DNA from: Prinsepia uniflora
Lineage: Eukaryota > Streptophyta > Magnoliopsida > Rosales > Rosaceae
Reading direction: 5' to 3'
Assembly (NCBI GenBank): GCA_032719365.1
Contig: CM064874.1
Coordinates: 29,994,716 to 30,058,715, forward strand
Length of the DNA: 64,000 bases
The position numbers and the translations under genes were made by a program. Below, piece by piece: positions 62,481 to 64,000 of the stretch (its first letter is position 1; each line of letters begins with the position of its first letter). A model generated the notes under the pieces. That model searched no databases and was not told the DNA's origin. It saw only the letters and a list, made by a program, of their open reading frames with translations.

Positions 62481-64000
62481 TGTAACGGCTCGGAATGTAA
62501 AAAAGGGAAAAAATATAAATTCGAGAACTTTTGGTGTAAAAATGACGTTTTTACTCTTGTATATAGTGTGGTCAAAGTTGACTTTTTGTATAACATGTAT
62601 TTTTCAAGTATTTTGAGGACCGTTAGGTAGGTCTCGATCCTTTGAGTACAACGACAGGTGGCACGCCGTTGACGGACTTCGGATGGCTCGGGTTTTGGTC
62701 TAAATACTCTAGGGGCAAAATGGTAATTTTTTGAGGCAAGGGCATGTTAGTCTTTTGTCTGATATTTAAATTGTGGACAATGAGATGGGGACATCTGTCC
62801 CTTATAATCAGATATTTCACCTGGTGGACTATGAGATGGGGACATCTGTCCCTCTTCTTATTGGTTTCAGCCCCGTCCCTCTTAATTGAGACGATCAATT
62901 AAACATGGGAGGTGTTAGTCATGTAGGATGTATGGTTTTAGTCGATAGAGAAATGCGAGTGATTGTGTGTGTCTGAGTGTAAACCAGAGGAGAATGGTGG
63001 TGTGAGAGTGAAGAAAACAGAGAGAAGATAGAGAGGAGGAAGGGAGAAGTAGATCGAAAGGGAAGATAGCTCGAAACCGTGACAACCCTTAATCGAGAAG
63101 CTCAATACGTACAAACCCCTGTGAACTTCATCTAGTGTTTTTTATTAGTGAAAAAAAAGGAACCTTGGAGACGTGATGATCGTGGTGGTGGCCAAGGCGG
63201 TGTAACGGTGTGAAGGTAAGACGATTTCCGTCAAACTGTGTTTCTGTTCAAACATGGTAACTTGAGATTTGTGGGTTAATGAACGATCTGGTTGACCAAT
63301 TGAGCTTATGGGGACTGAGACAAGTTTAGAGGACTTGGAGTCATGGCCAGAGGTAGTTTGTGGTGGCCGGGAACAAAGGAGGAAGATTGCTCGTCTGTTC
63401 TTCGATTTGGAAGGTGAGATCCCGTGTCTTTCTTCGATTTTTGATTAGAGAAGCCGATAGAGCATGATGAGACGAAGACTTAGGTAGAAACCCCGTTGAT
63501 TTTGGTCGAGGAATCGCAGAGAACCGGTCTCACCGGTTAGGGTCGATCGGGTTGTAGAGAACCGGTCTGAACCGGTTTGATCGCAGGGCAGGGACGACAC
63601 TATAGCCAGCGCGTGGCTTTCACGTGCAAGCCATTTGGGCAGTGCGTGAGGGCGCATGGGGCCTTGTCTCCGGTTAAGGTCAACACATGATTTCATATTT
63701 TCGATGTAACGAATATTTTGGGACAAATTTCGAGTCAATTGGACACCATTTCGGGGTAGTTTTGGGTGTCCGAAGGTTTAGGGTTTAGTTTAATTACGTT
63801 TAAAAATATCAAAAAAATTAGGGGAGTTAACGTGAGACTAATTGAAGTAATTGTGACCCAAAATTGTGATGTTTGACAAGCCAGGACATTCCTGAGGTGT
63901 CCAGAGACTGGACATAATTGAAGCGTTAGAAACAGTGAGTGGACTTTTGTTTTCTAATCGTGCATGCATAACTATTTTTACATACTTATTTATATGTTTT
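62481..64000 (+). mobile_element. LTR-9: 5' part of a long LTR, cut by the window edge
   Basis: It starts TGTAACGGCTCGGAATG after cctgg. Related to LTR-7 (TGTAACGGCCCAGAAC, GACCGTTAGGTAGGTCTCGATC-like text). It contains a duplicated block with GGGACATCTGTCCC (62788-62801, 62839-62852), a GCGCGTG hairpin with one mismatch (63609-63627), GTGAGTGGAC (63935-63944) and TGCATGCA (about 63961). The palindrome array and acceptor-side arm would lie to the right, outside the window. Solo or 5' LTR cannot be told. Confidence 0.85.
62765..62858 (+). repeat. Tandem duplication of the GACAnnTGTC palindrome block in LTR-9
   Basis: Two units of about 50 bp (gatattt...ggac.atgagatggggacatc). Each contains GGGACA TC TGTCCC. 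LTR-7, its relative, also has two GACAnnTGTC palindromes (48015-48024 and 48065-48076). Confidence 0.88.

Noticed and set aside
1..64000. Search for tRNA, rRNA and host protein-coding genes
   Set aside because: No rRNA-like or tRNA-like stretch was recognised by eye, and no exon-like conserved protein outside retrotransposons. A tRNA scan and protein search would be decisive.

Overview
This window looks like repeat-dominated nuclear DNA from a flowering plant. I see no host gene, tRNA, rRNA or CRISPR array. Almost every base can be assigned to LTR retrotransposons or their debris. The evidence is TG...CA long terminal repeats of about 3 kb, 5-bp target-site duplications (TSDs), initiator-Met-tRNA primer sites (TGGTATCAGAGC), polypurine tracts, and decayed Ty3/gypsy Gag, protease, reverse transcriptase, RNase H and integrase remnants of both chromovirus-like and Athila-like types. 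The species cannot be named from this sequence alone.

Layout, left to right. 1-2406 is the end of an LTR (LTR-1) inserted in the 5' LTR of an old gypsy element (Element A, 2407 to about 11642). Element A's gag-pol remnants are split by a minus-strand solo LTR (LTR-2, 5483-8475, TSD ATAAG). 11643-26449 is an Athila-like, gag-only element, interrupted by a minus-strand solo LTR (LTR-3, 11763-14818) and by a complete element with no recognisable coding (Element 2, 15715-24278, TSD AAATG). 26450-29471 is minus-strand LTR-5. 29472-30530 plus 56358 to about 57560 is the LTR and 3' untranslated region of an Athila-like element on the minus strand. Element 4 (30531-56357, TSD TTTTA), a chromovirus-like gypsy, sits inside it. 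Element 4 in turn holds Element 3 (31644-39737, TSD AAAGG, the youngest by LTR similarity), LTR-6 (44592-50277) with LTR-7 inside it (45470-48383, TSD CAAGG), and LTR-8 (53133-56163, TSD TTGGT). 57612-60152 is an Athila-like pol pseudogene on the plus strand, about 60290-62240 a chromovirus-like gag-pol pseudogene on the minus strand, and 62481-64000 the start of another LTR (LTR-9).

The coding parts are all broken by stops, frameshifts and nested insertions, so nothing here looks autonomous. Elements 2 and 3 have LTRs, PBS and PPT but no recognisable protein, so they would need proteins supplied by others.

The most interesting signal is a shared architecture inside otherwise diverged LTR families. 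It consists of: (i) a roughly two-unit repeat near the LTR start; (ii) a palindrome with core GACAnnTGTC; (iii) a GCGCGTG/CACGCGC hairpin, or in one family a CACGTG-rich array; (iv) CTGTGAGTGGAC; (v) a TGCATGCA motif; (vi) an array of short palindromes whose arms change together; (vii) another TGCATGCA; and (viii) GTCCACTCACAG, the exact reverse complement of (iv). The paired sites read like a splice donor and acceptor that can base-pair with each other. The co-changing arms suggest that palindromicity itself is maintained. All positions and comparisons were made by eye.
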